DNA of 64,000 nt from NCBI RefSeq assembly GCF_014212055.1, contig NZ_JACJVO010000019.1, forward strand, positions 30,068 through 94,067, in the 5' to 3' direction. Each line of letters starts with the position of its first letter. Positions within the stretch are counted from its first letter, which is position 1. Shown here in pieces: positions 26,275 through 33,636 of the stretch. This DNA is from Cohnella zeiphila. Its GTDB lineage: Bacteria; Bacillota; Bacilli; Paenibacillales; Paenibacillaceae. The position numbers and the translations under genes are program-made. The notes below the pieces were generated by a model. The model was not told the origin of the DNA. It ran no database searches and worked only from the letters and a program-made list of their open reading frames with translations.

Positions 26275-26894
26275 CTCATATTTACAGGAAATCTTAGCAC
26301 CGTTTTTAACTTTGTCTGCTCGGTCTTTCGGGGATCGGACAAGTAAATTTCTCTATGTATTTTGCTTGCCCTAATATAACCATTCTCTGTACAATAAGCT
26401 TCCATTCGCGCAAAGCTATCCGGCTCATCGTCAAAGCTCCCCAGATGCATCATTTGACAGCTCCATCCATCCGACATCTCTTCGAATCGGACTTTCTCAA
26501 GGAAAGGATTCGACTTCTTCTTTTTCGTCTGTTCCAGAAATCGTTCGAATCGTTCCTCCGTCAAAAAATCGGGTTGGCGAATCATAATCGTGTACTTGAA
26601 ATTGCTTTTGTCTGTCGCGGGCTTCGACCGATCCAGCAAGTCCCAAACGCCTTCTAGCGGAAATACCGTATATTCGTAATAACCTTCCGGTACATCGTCG
26701 CTTTTATAGGACATTTTCACCGCATAACTTAAACTGTACAAGGCTTCTGTCGCTCTGGCGAACTCTTCTCCGTTAGGGTCGCCGGAACCGCTGACCATAA
26801 AAAAAGGCATCTTCGGCACTTCGACAATTTCAGGCTGCGTTTTGGGCATATAGAATGGCTTGTCATTTTTTTTATAATCGATCTTGTTGCTCAA
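26268..26894 (-). CDS. GyrI-like small-molecule-binding domain protein
   Basis: A 208-residue cytosolic protein of the GyrI-like (YdhM/SBP-type) family: MPFFMVSGSGDPNGEEF near residue 30, MIRQPDFLTEERFE, and the conserved C-terminal motif KIHREIYLSDPRKTEQ-KLKTVLR. The family binds small hydrophobic or cationic compounds without a DNA-binding domain. The TTG start has GAGGAG 9 nt upstream. The last six residues (VNMRS region) are probably derived from the downstream DinB remnant after a deletion, but the conserved core is complete. Confidence 0.82.
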   Translation of the reverse strand: MSNKIDYKKNDKPFYMPKTQPEIVEVPKMPFFMVSGSGDPNGEEFARATEALYSLSYAVKMSYKSDDVPEGYYEYTVFPLEGVWDLLDRSKPATDKSNFKYTIMIRQPDFLTEERFERFLEQTKKKKSNPFLEKVRFEEMSDGWSCQMMHLGSFDDEPDSFARMEAYCTENGYIRASKIHREIYLSDPRKTEQTKLKTVLRFPVNMRS

Positions 26895-27009
26895 AGTTAA
26901 TCACTCCTCGACTCGAATGGCAGCTCCTGCCGATAGGATAGCGGTTGAACTATGACAACTGTATGTCAGCGTTCGCCCCATTCAAGTGATCAAAAATGAA
27001 GCGCGCTTG

Positions 27010-27561
27010 CTATATATAATATAAGATCGCGTGATATCGCACGGGGGCATCCTCCGAACTGCGGTATACGTGCGGCTGATCCGCGGCGAAGCGAATCGCG
27101 TTGCCTTCGTCGACCTGGTAAGCGGCTTGCCCGATCTCGACGGTAAGCGAACCGGCATGCACGAGCACAAACTCCTCCACGCCTGCGCTGTGAGCTTCGG
27201 AAGCGTGAACGCAGCCGGGCTCCATCTCCACGGCATACACTTCGAACTTCTTGGCGGGGTCGAACGGAAACAGCGGATACGAGCGAAATTGGCCGTCCGC
27301 CTCGAGCAGCGGCTCCAGTTCGTCCTTTGTGACGAACGCTACGTCCGCCGGAGGCTCGGCTATGAGCGAGGTGAAAGATACGCGCAGGCCGTTCGCGATT
27401 TTCCAGATCGTAGAGATGGTCGGACTGGTCTCGCCGCGCTCGATCTGACCCAGATTGCCTTTGCTGACGCCGGTCAGCTCTGCGACCTTGTCCAGGCTGT
27501 ACCCTCGCGTTTGACGGATCGACTTCAAGTTTTTCCCCAGCTTGATATGGATTGGCTCCAT
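27010..27561 (-). CDS. XRE-family regulator with cupin domain, divergent from tdh-kbl
   Basis: A 183-residue regulator: N-terminal XRE helix-turn-helix (KLGKNLKSIRQTRGYSLDKVAE, TGVSKGNLGQIERGETSPTI; residues ~8-62) and a C-terminal cupin sensor domain (VYAVEMEPGCVHASEAHSAGVEEFVLV, LTVEIGQAAYQVDEGNAIRF). ATG at 27561 has GGAGG 9 nt upstream; an upstream in-frame extension is unsupported. Divergent transcription from threonine dehydrogenase and glycine C-acetyltransferase across 140 nt suggests it controls that pair. The effector, possibly an amino acid, is not known. Confidence 0.88.
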   Translation of the reverse strand: MEPIHIKLGKNLKSIRQTRGYSLDKVAELTGVSKGNLGQIERGETSPTISTIWKIANGLRVSFTSLIAEPPADVAFVTKDELEPLLEADGQFRSYPLFPFDPAKKFEVYAVEMEPGCVHASEAHSAGVEEFVLVHAGSLTVEIGQAAYQVDEGNAIRFAADQPHVYRSSEDAPVRYHAILYYI

Positions 27562-27613
27562 CTTTTCGTGCCTCCAACGCTGACTGATATTGTCATTGTA
27601 GCCGATTCCCCTT

Positions 27614-27630
27614 TTGTTGTCGAAGAACAA
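27614..27630. promoter_or_regulatory. Candidate operator between the XRE-cupin regulator and tdh
   Basis: TTGTT-GTCGAAG-AACAA, an inverted repeat with 5-bp arms, sits immediately upstream of the tdh -35 element in the shared intergenic region. It is short, so tentative. Confidence 0.35.
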
Positions 27631-27632
27631 TA

Positions 27633-27661
27633 TTGTGCGTTATATAATACGTATGTATAAT
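27633..27661 (+). promoter_or_regulatory. σA promoter of tdh-kbl
   Basis: TTGTGC, a 17-nt spacer and a perfect TATAAT (27656-27661) lie 41 nt before the tdh start. The -35 is weak (TTG conserved), which fits a regulated promoter next to a divergent regulator. Confidence 0.65.
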
Positions 27662-27701
27662 ATAAAATACAATTTACATTCAAAAAGGCGAGGTGTTCCG
27701 A

Positions 27702-28748
27702 ATGTCCGGAACCATGACGGCGCTGGTGAAAGACAAACGAGCGGCCGGCGCGACGCTGAAGAACGTGCCGATTCCCCAATGCGGAGCGAGAGAGGTCCTG
27801 GTCAAAGTAAAGGCGAGTTCGATCTGCGGCACCGACCGGCACATCTACGAGTGGGATGCTTGGGCGGAACGTACGGTCGTCACGCCGAACGTGTTCGGCC
27901 ATGAATTCGCCGGCGTCGTGGAAGCCGTCGGGGAACAGGTAAGCAGCGTTAAGCCGGGGGATCTCGTATCCGGCGAAGGGCATATCGCTTGCGGCCTGTG
28001 CAAGGCATGCCGGACCGGCCATGCGCATGTGTGTCCGCATACGCGCAGCTTCGGCATAACGGCGCCTGGCTGCTTCGCCGAATATGCGCTGCTGCGCGAG
28101 GAGAACGTGATCCGCAACAGCGCCGATCTGCCGCTTGAGGTAGCCTGTCTGCAGGATCCCTTCGGCAATGCGGTGCAGACAGTGCTGGCAGGCGATATTG
28201 CCGGAAAATCGGTGGCCGTTATCGGTGCGGGCGCGATCGGGCTGATGGCGGTCGCCGCGGCCAAAGCGTGCGGCGCGGGAACGATCATCGCCGTCGATGT
28301 CAACGATTACAAGCTGCGGCTGGCAGCCGGAATGGGGGCGGATCATGTGCTGAACAGCTCGCTGGCCGGAGACGCCGCGGCAGATCGCATCCGCGATTGG
28401 ACCGGCGGCGAAGGCGCGGAAGTCGTGCTGGAGATGTCCGGTCATCCGGCGGGGATCCGCGTCGGGCTCGAAGCGGCGGCGCAGGCGGCACGCGTCTCGC
28501 TGCTCGGCATCCCCACCCAGCCGGTGCCGATCGATGTGGCTCGGCACATTATCTTTAAGGGATTGCGAATCGACGGCATTACCGGACGGCGCCTGTTCGG
28601 CACCTGGTATCAAATGAAAGGGCTGCTGGACAACGGGCGCGTCGATTTGCGTCCGCTTGTGACCCACCGCTTCCCGCTGGACCGGTACGAGGAGGCGTTC
28701 GAGCTGGTCCGCTCCGGAGCATGCGGCAAAGTCGTCTTCATCCACTGA
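27702..28748 (+). CDS. tdh: L-threonine 3-dehydrogenase
   Basis: A 348-residue zinc-dependent medium-chain dehydrogenase oxidising L-threonine to 2-amino-3-ketobutyrate with NAD+. Catalytic zinc ligands C42, H67 and E68 (SSICGTDRHIY, FGHEFAG) and the structural zinc cysteines C97, C100, C103 and C111 are present. The NAD site is AVIGAGAIGLMAV. The threonine-dehydrogenase-specific feature HIYEWDAWA is intact. ATG at 27702 has GAGG 8 nt upstream. It is followed 20 nt later by kbl, which completes threonine cleavage to glycine and acetyl-CoA. Confidence 0.95.
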   Translation: MSGTMTALVKDKRAAGATLKNVPIPQCGAREVLVKVKASSICGTDRHIYEWDAWAERTVVTPNVFGHEFAGVVEAVGEQVSSVKPGDLVSGEGHIACGLCKACRTGHAHVCPHTRSFGITAPGCFAEYALLREENVIRNSADLPLEVACLQDPFGNAVQTVLAGDIAGKSVAVIGAGAIGLMAVAAAKACGAGTIIAVDVNDYKLRLAAGMGADHVLNSSLAGDAAADRIRDWTGGEGAEVVLEMSGHPAGIRVGLEAAAQAARVSLLGIPTQPVPIDVARHIIFKGLRIDGITGRRLFGTWYQMKGLLDNGRVDLRPLVTHRFPLDRYEEAFELVRSGACGKVVFIH

Positions 28749-28768
28749 TCATACGGGAGGGATTCAAC

Positions 28769-29950
28769 ATGGCGGATTTTCGCGTGTTAGCGGACGAATT
28801 GGCGCAGCTGCGGACCGAAGGACGGTATCGTCCGCTGCGGGTTTGGGAGTCGCCGCAGGGCGTGTCGATGATGTCCGGCGGGAAAACGTACCTGCAGTTT
28901 TCGTCCAACAATTATTTGGGGCTGACCGGTCACGATGACGTGAAGCGGGCGGCCGTTCAGGCAATCGAGCGGTACGGGGTCGGGAGCGGCTCCGTCCGCA
29001 CGATCGTCGGCACGCTTGACGTTCACGCCGCGCTCGAAGCGGAACTCGCCCGCTTCAAAGGAACCGAAGCCGCGCTCGTGTTCCAGTCGGGCTATACGGC
29101 CAACCTGGCCGCGTTGTCTTCGATTCTGGGGGCGGACGATGCCGTCATCAGCGACGAGTTGAACCATGCCAGCATCATCGACGGCATTCGGCTGACGAAA
29201 GCGACACGCAAGGTCTATGCGCACAAAAGCATGGAGCAGCTTGAGAAGCTCCTTCGGGAAAGCGCATCGTTCCGGCAGCGGGTAGTCGTCACCGACGGCG
29301 TGTTCAGCATGGACGGCGATATCGCGCCTTTGCCCGATATTGTGGCGCTCGCCGAGCGATACGACGCGCTCGTGTACGTCGACGACGCGCATGCGAGCGG
29401 CGTTCTCGGCCGGTCCGGCAAAGGCTCCGTCGAGCATTTCGGCCTTTACGGCCGCGTGCACGTCCAGATCGGCACCTTGTCCAAGGCGCTTGGCGTCACC
29501 GGCGGCTATGTCGCCGGATCGAGCACTCTGATCGACTACTTGCTGCACAAAGCGCGCCCATTCCTGTTCAGCACGGCGCCGACGCCGGCCGTCGCCGCTT
29601 CCTGCCTGGCTGCGGTTCAGGTACTGGAACGCTGCCCCCAACTGGTGCGTCGGCTGTGGGACAACGCCGATTATATGCGAAGCGGCTTGCAGGCGCTTGG
29701 CTTCGACACCGGCGCCAGCGAAACGCCGATCATTCCGATCGTCATCGGCGACCCGGCGGCGACGGCCCGCTTCTCCGACCTCCTCGCCGAGGATGGGCTT
29801 TTCGCGCAAAGCATCGTCTTCCCGATGGTCGCTTGGGACAAAGGCCGGGTCCGGCTAATCGTAACCGCCGAGCACAGCCGGCAAGACCTCGACTTGGCGC
29901 TGGCATGTCTGGAGCGCGCCGGGAAGGCCGAGGGGCTGCTTTCGGCTTAA
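28769..29950 (+). CDS. kbl: Glycine C-acetyltransferase (2-amino-3-ketobutyrate CoA ligase)
   Basis: A 393-residue PLP enzyme of the α-oxoamine synthase family, converting 2-amino-3-ketobutyrate plus CoA to glycine and acetyl-CoA. Visible residues: NYLGL near 48-52, NHAS with H133, VDDAHASGVLG with D206/H208, and the PLP lysine K239 in TLSKALG. Length is typical. ATG at 28769 has GGGAGGG upstream. Biotin-synthesis BioF and serine palmitoyltransferase are relatives, but coupling to tdh decides the assignment. An intrinsic terminator follows. Confidence 0.94.
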   Translation: MADFRVLADELAQLRTEGRYRPLRVWESPQGVSMMSGGKTYLQFSSNNYLGLTGHDDVKRAAVQAIERYGVGSGSVRTIVGTLDVHAALEAELARFKGTEAALVFQSGYTANLAALSSILGADDAVISDELNHASIIDGIRLTKATRKVYAHKSMEQLEKLLRESASFRQRVVVTDGVFSMDGDIAPLPDIVALAERYDALVYVDDAHASGVLGRSGKGSVEHFGLYGRVHVQIGTLSKALGVTGGYVAGSSTLIDYLLHKARPFLFSTAPTPAVAASCLAAVQVLERCPQLVRRLWDNADYMRSGLQALGFDTGASETPIIPIVIGDPAATARFSDLLAEDGLFAQSIVFPMVAWDKGRVRLIVTAEHSRQDLDLALACLERAGKAEGLLSA

Positions 29951-29960
29951 CGAATGCATA

Positions 29961-30003
29961 AAAGGGGCTCTCTTTCCTAGCGAAAGGAGCCCCTTTCCCT
30001 TTC
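29961..30003 (+). terminator. Intrinsic terminator of tdh-kbl
   Basis: AAAGGGGCTC-(TCTTTCCTAGCGAAAG)-GAGCCCCTTT with the inner CTTTC/GAAAG also pairing, followed by CCCTTTCTG. A strong stem 10 nt after the kbl stop codon; the T tract is part of the stem, so it could act on both strands. Confidence 0.85.
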
Positions 30004-30076
30004 TGATTGGGTACTAATAGAACCGTCTGAATCATATTTTTATAAAAGATAACTAAATAAAAAGGAGGGAAACGGA

Positions 30077-31510
30077 TTGACAGAGGTTAAGGTTAGATTG
30101 CGGCCCCTGGTGAGCAAGTTAAATTTACCCACCGTATTGAAAACAACGATTCTACCCGGCGACTCAAACGAAAGGTTATTTATTGCCACCCAGGTAGGAG
30201 AGATCTTTTACATAGGAAACCGAGATATCGTAACTTTCTTGGATATTCGCCCGCGAATCCTGAAGCTTGGCGCTTCCAGCGGCGGATATGACGAACGGGG
30301 ATTGATCGGGCTGGCCTTTCATCCCGAATTCTATTATAACGGCCTATTTTATCTCCATTATTCATTAGCCGGGTCCCAAGGTCCGGGCGCGATGCCGGGC
30401 GCTCCTTTTGAATCTTTTAAACCTGACCCGTGCGATCCCAAAACCTTAAACTTAAAGTGGGAAAATAGAGAGAATCAATACGATCATATCGATACCGTCG
30501 AAGAATGGATTCTCCAATCGAATGGTCAACCTCAAAAAAGGCGCACTCTGCTTAACCTAAGAAGACCTTTTTTAAACCATAACGGCGTCAGCAGCTTAAA
30601 CTTCTCGCCCGAGACGGGCAAGCTTGTTTTGACGACCGGAGACGGCGGGTCCGGCTATGATCCGTTTAATTTAAGCCAGAACGACATGGAAATCGCGGGG
30701 AAAATAATCGAAATCGATGTAGCGAAAAACACCTTTATCGACAATTCCCCCGTCGTTACACGTTTTCATGAGCTGCCCGTGCCGATTCAGGAAACGTTGA
30801 CGGTAATCGCCAAAGGGGTTCGCAATATCCCGGGAATCTCCTTTCAAAAATTTTATACGCAGTATATCAAATACGCCGGAAATGTCGGACAGGATCTCGT
30901 GGAGTCGATTTTCTCGTTTATGCATTATAAGCCGATACCGGTAACTCAGCTTGTACAAGCTTCTCTCGCTCGTTCCGAACTTGACCAAGAAGGATTTATT
31001 AACTTTGGCTGGCGAGGATGGGAAGGGGCTTTTCCTACATCTTTCCAAAAAGCCTGCTCCACAAATCCGGAACGGAGCGAGAAAATAAACGCCTATTACG
31101 ATGAAGCCATTAAAACTTCCGAGCGGCGTCTTCCGCCGCTCATCAATTATTTTCACGGAGATCGTCGGTCCGATAAGATTGGCGCCACTTCGCTTACGGG
31201 AGTTAAGCCCTATATGGGCAACGAAATCCCCGCTTTAACGGGAAGCGTTGTGTTTACCGATTTGGCTCGGACCCGGAATCAAGATTCGCAACTCCCGGTT
31301 AGAGGGGCCTTAGCTTATACGAGGGCAAGAGCGGATGGCAGACTGAACGATTACCGAATTATCGAAACCGACTATAACTTTGGCTCACAAGCCGCCTATT
31401 ACGTTAGTTTGGGAACGAATCTAAATCAAACCAGATTATATCTAGGGGTTTATGGCTCCATGAAAGTCGGCGATCCGAACCAAGGAACCGTTTTTGAGAT
31501 TGTTCCGTAA
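30077..31510 (+). CDS. PQQ-dependent sugar dehydrogenase-like β-propeller protein
   Basis: A 477-residue protein resembling the glucose/sorbosone dehydrogenase six-bladed propeller family. Motifs: RLFIATQVGEIFYI at the N-terminus, DERGLIGLAFHPEFYYNG, HNGVSSLNFSPETGKL and TTGDGGSGYDPFNLSQ (Ca/PQQ loop region), and INFGWRGWEGAFP. No signal peptide is visible, unlike most secreted family members, so location is unclear. The TTG start has AAGGAGGG 7 nt upstream. Codon use is a little more AT-rich than its neighbours. It appears monocistronic; actual PQQ use is unproven, since Paenibacillaceae usually lack PQQ synthesis. Confidence 0.75.
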   Translation: MTEVKVRLRPLVSKLNLPTVLKTTILPGDSNERLFIATQVGEIFYIGNRDIVTFLDIRPRILKLGASSGGYDERGLIGLAFHPEFYYNGLFYLHYSLAGSQGPGAMPGAPFESFKPDPCDPKTLNLKWENRENQYDHIDTVEEWILQSNGQPQKRRTLLNLRRPFLNHNGVSSLNFSPETGKLVLTTGDGGSGYDPFNLSQNDMEIAGKIIEIDVAKNTFIDNSPVVTRFHELPVPIQETLTVIAKGVRNIPGISFQKFYTQYIKYAGNVGQDLVESIFSFMHYKPIPVTQLVQASLARSELDQEGFINFGWRGWEGAFPTSFQKACSTNPERSEKINAYYDEAIKTSERRLPPLINYFHGDRRSDKIGATSLTGVKPYMGNEIPALTGSVVFTDLARTRNQDSQLPVRGALAYTRARADGRLNDYRIIETDYNFGSQAAYYVSLGTNLNQTRLYLGVYGSMKVGDPNQGTVFEIVP

Positions 31511-31527
31511 GCTAGAGCTTTCGCTCT

Positions 31528-31984
31528 TTAGTGACTTCCCTTTTCTTTTATTCGCTCGATGAATTCCTTCGCCTGTTTTCTTGTTTTCACCATGACGACC
31601 ACCTTATGCTCTTTTACGGACTCTAACGTTTCAATCACTTTTGCTCTGCTTCTTTTCCTATAATTCCAAACCCATTTAAAAAATGCCCAATCGATCTTTT
31701 CCGGACATTCTTCATTCAAATCCGGTGTCTAAAAATAGGACGGCATCCGCACGCCGCAACCGTAAATCCAACGTTCTGGTGTAATTGCCGTCCATGATCC
31801 ATTGTTCCTGATTGCTCGCTTCTATGACAAATTGATCCCACTCCTCGTTCGGAGTCGGGATCCTGTTTGGTTTCCAGTAGTATCTGTCTAAGTGTACGAC
31901 CGGAAGGCGTAAAGACTCCCCGAGCTGCCGAGATAGCGTGGACTTGCCCGAGCCGGCCGAGCCTATGATTAGGATTCGATTCAT
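31528..31984 (-). pseudogene. FlaR-like/AAA nucleotide kinase gene, broken by internal deletion and frameshift
   Basis: Two adjoining minus frames are parts of one 'topology modulation protein' (adenylate-kinase-like). The first (from ATG 31984) has Walker A GSAGSGKST, VVHLDRYYWKPNR and IMDGNYTRTLDLRL but stops after VLFLDTGFE. The second frame carries PDLNEECPEKIDWAFFKW and VWNYRKRSR. In intact homologues about 20-25 residues (the RxxxR-containing lid, roughly W-x-x-R-x(3)-KRR...HGKTRP) lie between them; here they are missing and the frame is shifted. The product is very likely non-functional. Confidence 0.75.
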
Positions 31985-32454
31985 CGGATTTTCTCCTGTA
32001 TCCTATGAACTAGAACTTCTTCTTCTCCAAACCATGTTCCCGTTTCTGCAAAACCCCGTTTTTGATAAAACGCTTTCGCACTTTTATTATCCTGATGAAC
32101 GGTTAGTCGAATTTCCTTACACTGAGGGAATTTGTTTATAATCCATGACATCATGAGATCAAGGGCTGCTCCTCCATAACCCTTTTTCTGCTCGGTTGCA
32201 TCAATTAAAAATCCATTAATCCAATACATATCGCGAGTACTCTCCACGTAGGCATGCATCATAAACCCAACCATTGTCCCTTCGGAATAGATAGCAAAAG
32301 GAAGATATACGACCTCATCCCCATCCGGTTTAATATAGATCTTCGCGAGCGAAACGGCAACCGCAGGCACATAAGATTGTTGATCTTCTTGTACCTTTAG
32401 CGAAATGGCATCTCGCCAATTTTCTCTGGTTACCGGCCTTAATTCTATGCTCAA
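31981..32454 (-). CDS. GNAT N-acetyltransferase, spermine/spermidine-acetyltransferase-like (BltD type)
   Basis: A 157-residue acetyltransferase. N-terminal IELRPVTRENW, central YWINGFLIDATEQKKGYGGAAL (acetyl-CoA loop QKKGYGG), and C-terminal LTVHQDNKSAKAFYQKRGF, typical of the BltD/PaiA-like diamine acetyltransferases. The TTG start at 32454 has GAGGTGA 5 nt upstream. It overlaps the start of the broken kinase gene by 4 nt (ATGA), so the two were cotranscribed. Confidence 0.85.
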   Translation of the reverse strand: MSIELRPVTRENWRDAISLKVQEDQQSYVPAVAVSLAKIYIKPDGDEVVYLPFAIYSEGTMVGFMMHAYVESTRDMYWINGFLIDATEQKKGYGGAALDLMMSWIINKFPQCKEIRLTVHQDNKSAKAFYQKRGFAETGTWFGEEEVLVHRIQEKIR

Positions 32455-32961
32455 TGAGATCACCTCGCCTAGTCAGTTCTAACGAAACTCAGCGGCGCTA
32501 TTCTTGCAAAATCAGCGTGGGGTCCATCGTAAGGAAACGAGGAGAGCTTATTGGGACAAATGAAGGCCGTTTGCCGTATCAAACGGGCCAATAAGCTTCA
32601 TACGATTCGTTAGAAAAAATTCCTCTCTCTATTTTACCAAATAAGATCGCGTGGTTTCGTTAGCGTGCAGGACCGGAGCATTCCCGGAAAACCTTGCGGC
32701 ATGCCGTGCTTTCCGCCTCCGCATAGGCGTTCGCTGAGGCCGATAGCGCTACGTCACTCCATGCGCGGTCGCCGGCGCGCTCGAACGAAGATTACGTTCG
32801 TCTCCCCTATGGGATAACCATCTCGCAACAGTCGTATTGGTCAATTTTACCATGGCCCTTCCAAAAAAGGTACGTTTATCCCCCTAAACCCCGCCGTGAA
32901 ATTGAGGCCCCTTCTCAATCATGGTAACATCGTGTTTAGAAAATCTGAACGAGGGTGCGAC
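32455..32961. other. 507-nt gene-free region with MITE-like element
   Basis: The first part (32477-32615) is a short element with terminal inverted repeats, described separately. The rest (about 32620-32950) is GC-rich, has no convincing ORF with a ribosome binding site, and shows no recognisable RNA gene; it should contain the promoter of the OmpR-type two-component operon. Confidence 0.5.
32477..32615. repeat. MITE-like element with 10-bp terminal inverted repeats
   Basis: 139 bp bounded by TTCTAACGAA and its exact reverse complement TTCGTTAGAA. The inside also folds: AGCTTATTGG (32547 on) pairs with CCAATAAGCT, enclosing GCCGTTTG-CCGTAT-CAAACGGGC. No coding capacity. Size, ends and structure fit a miniature inverted-repeat element or a genus-specific intergenic palindrome; copy number cannot be seen from one window. 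Confidence 0.65.
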
Positions 32962-33636
32962 ATGCCGAAAACGATCTTGATCGTGGAAGACCAGCAAGTC
33001 CTGCGGGAAATCATGAAGGAGTATCTGACGGACGAAGGATACCGGGTGTTGGAGGCCGGCGATGGAAGCCGGGCCTTGGAGATATTCGAAAAGGATGAGA
33101 TCGATCTGATCATCCTGGATATCATGCTGCCGGAATTGGACGGTTGGTCCGTCTGCCGGCGGATTCGCAAGACGTCGAACGTACCGATCCTGATGCTGAC
33201 GGCCCGGTCCGACGAGGATGATACGCTGCTTGGATTTGAACTCGGAGCGGACGATTACGTGGTCAAACCCTGCAGCCCTCCCATTCTGCTGGCGCGGACG
33301 AAGCGGCTGCTCGCCAGCCGCCCCCTCCCCGATACCGGGGACGTGCTGTCCGGCGGGGGAATCCGGCTCCATCTCCCTTCCCGGACCGTCACGCTGGACG
33401 GAATGATTTGCAGCTTGACGCATACGGAGATCGAAATTCTGGCCTGCTTGCTGAAGAATAAAGGCATCATTCTCACCCGAGAGCAGCTCATCTCGAAAAT
33501 ATGGGGCTACGACTTCACCGGAGACGATCGTACGCTCAGCAGCCATATTCGCAATCTGCGGTTCAAGCTGGGCGCACATGCGAACCGAATCGTCACCGTC
33601 GTTCGTTCAGGCTACAAATTCGAGGAGCAGCCATGA
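32962..33636 (+). CDS. OmpR/PhoB-family response regulator
   Basis: A 224-residue regulator: receiver domain with acidic pair E9-D10, phospho-acceptor D53 in IILDIMLPELDGW, TARSDEDDTLLGFELGADDYVVKP (T/K switch residues), and a C-terminal winged helix (LTHTEIEILACLLKNKGIILTREQLISKIWGYDF...RTLSSHIRNLR). Its stop codon overlaps the start of the histidine kinase gene (ATGA), so they are translationally coupled. Placed upstream of the surface O-acylation cassette, it may sense envelope stress and control it; this link is inferred from position only. Confidence 0.93.
   Translation: MPKTILIVEDQQVLREIMKEYLTDEGYRVLEAGDGSRALEIFEKDEIDLIILDIMLPELDGWSVCRRIRKTSNVPILMLTARSDEDDTLLGFELGADDYVVKPCSPPILLARTKRLLASRPLPDTGDVLSGGGIRLHLPSRTVTLDGMICSLTHTEIEILACLLKNKGIILTREQLISKIWGYDFTGDDRTLSSHIRNLRFKLGAHANRIVTVVRSGYKFEEQP

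Noticed and set aside
27525..28745. 406-codon minus-strand frame opposite tdh
   Set aside because: Overlaps tdh completely; tdh has all zinc ligands and a promoter, whereas the antisense product has no motif.
31511..31530. Short AGAGC-TTTC-GCTCT hairpin after the sugar-dehydrogenase-like gene
   Set aside because: Only a 5-bp stem with a two-T tail; too weak to call a terminator.
32477..32615. Complete insertion sequence
   Set aside because: Terminal inverted repeats are present but there is no room for a transposase gene, so it is at most a miniature element.
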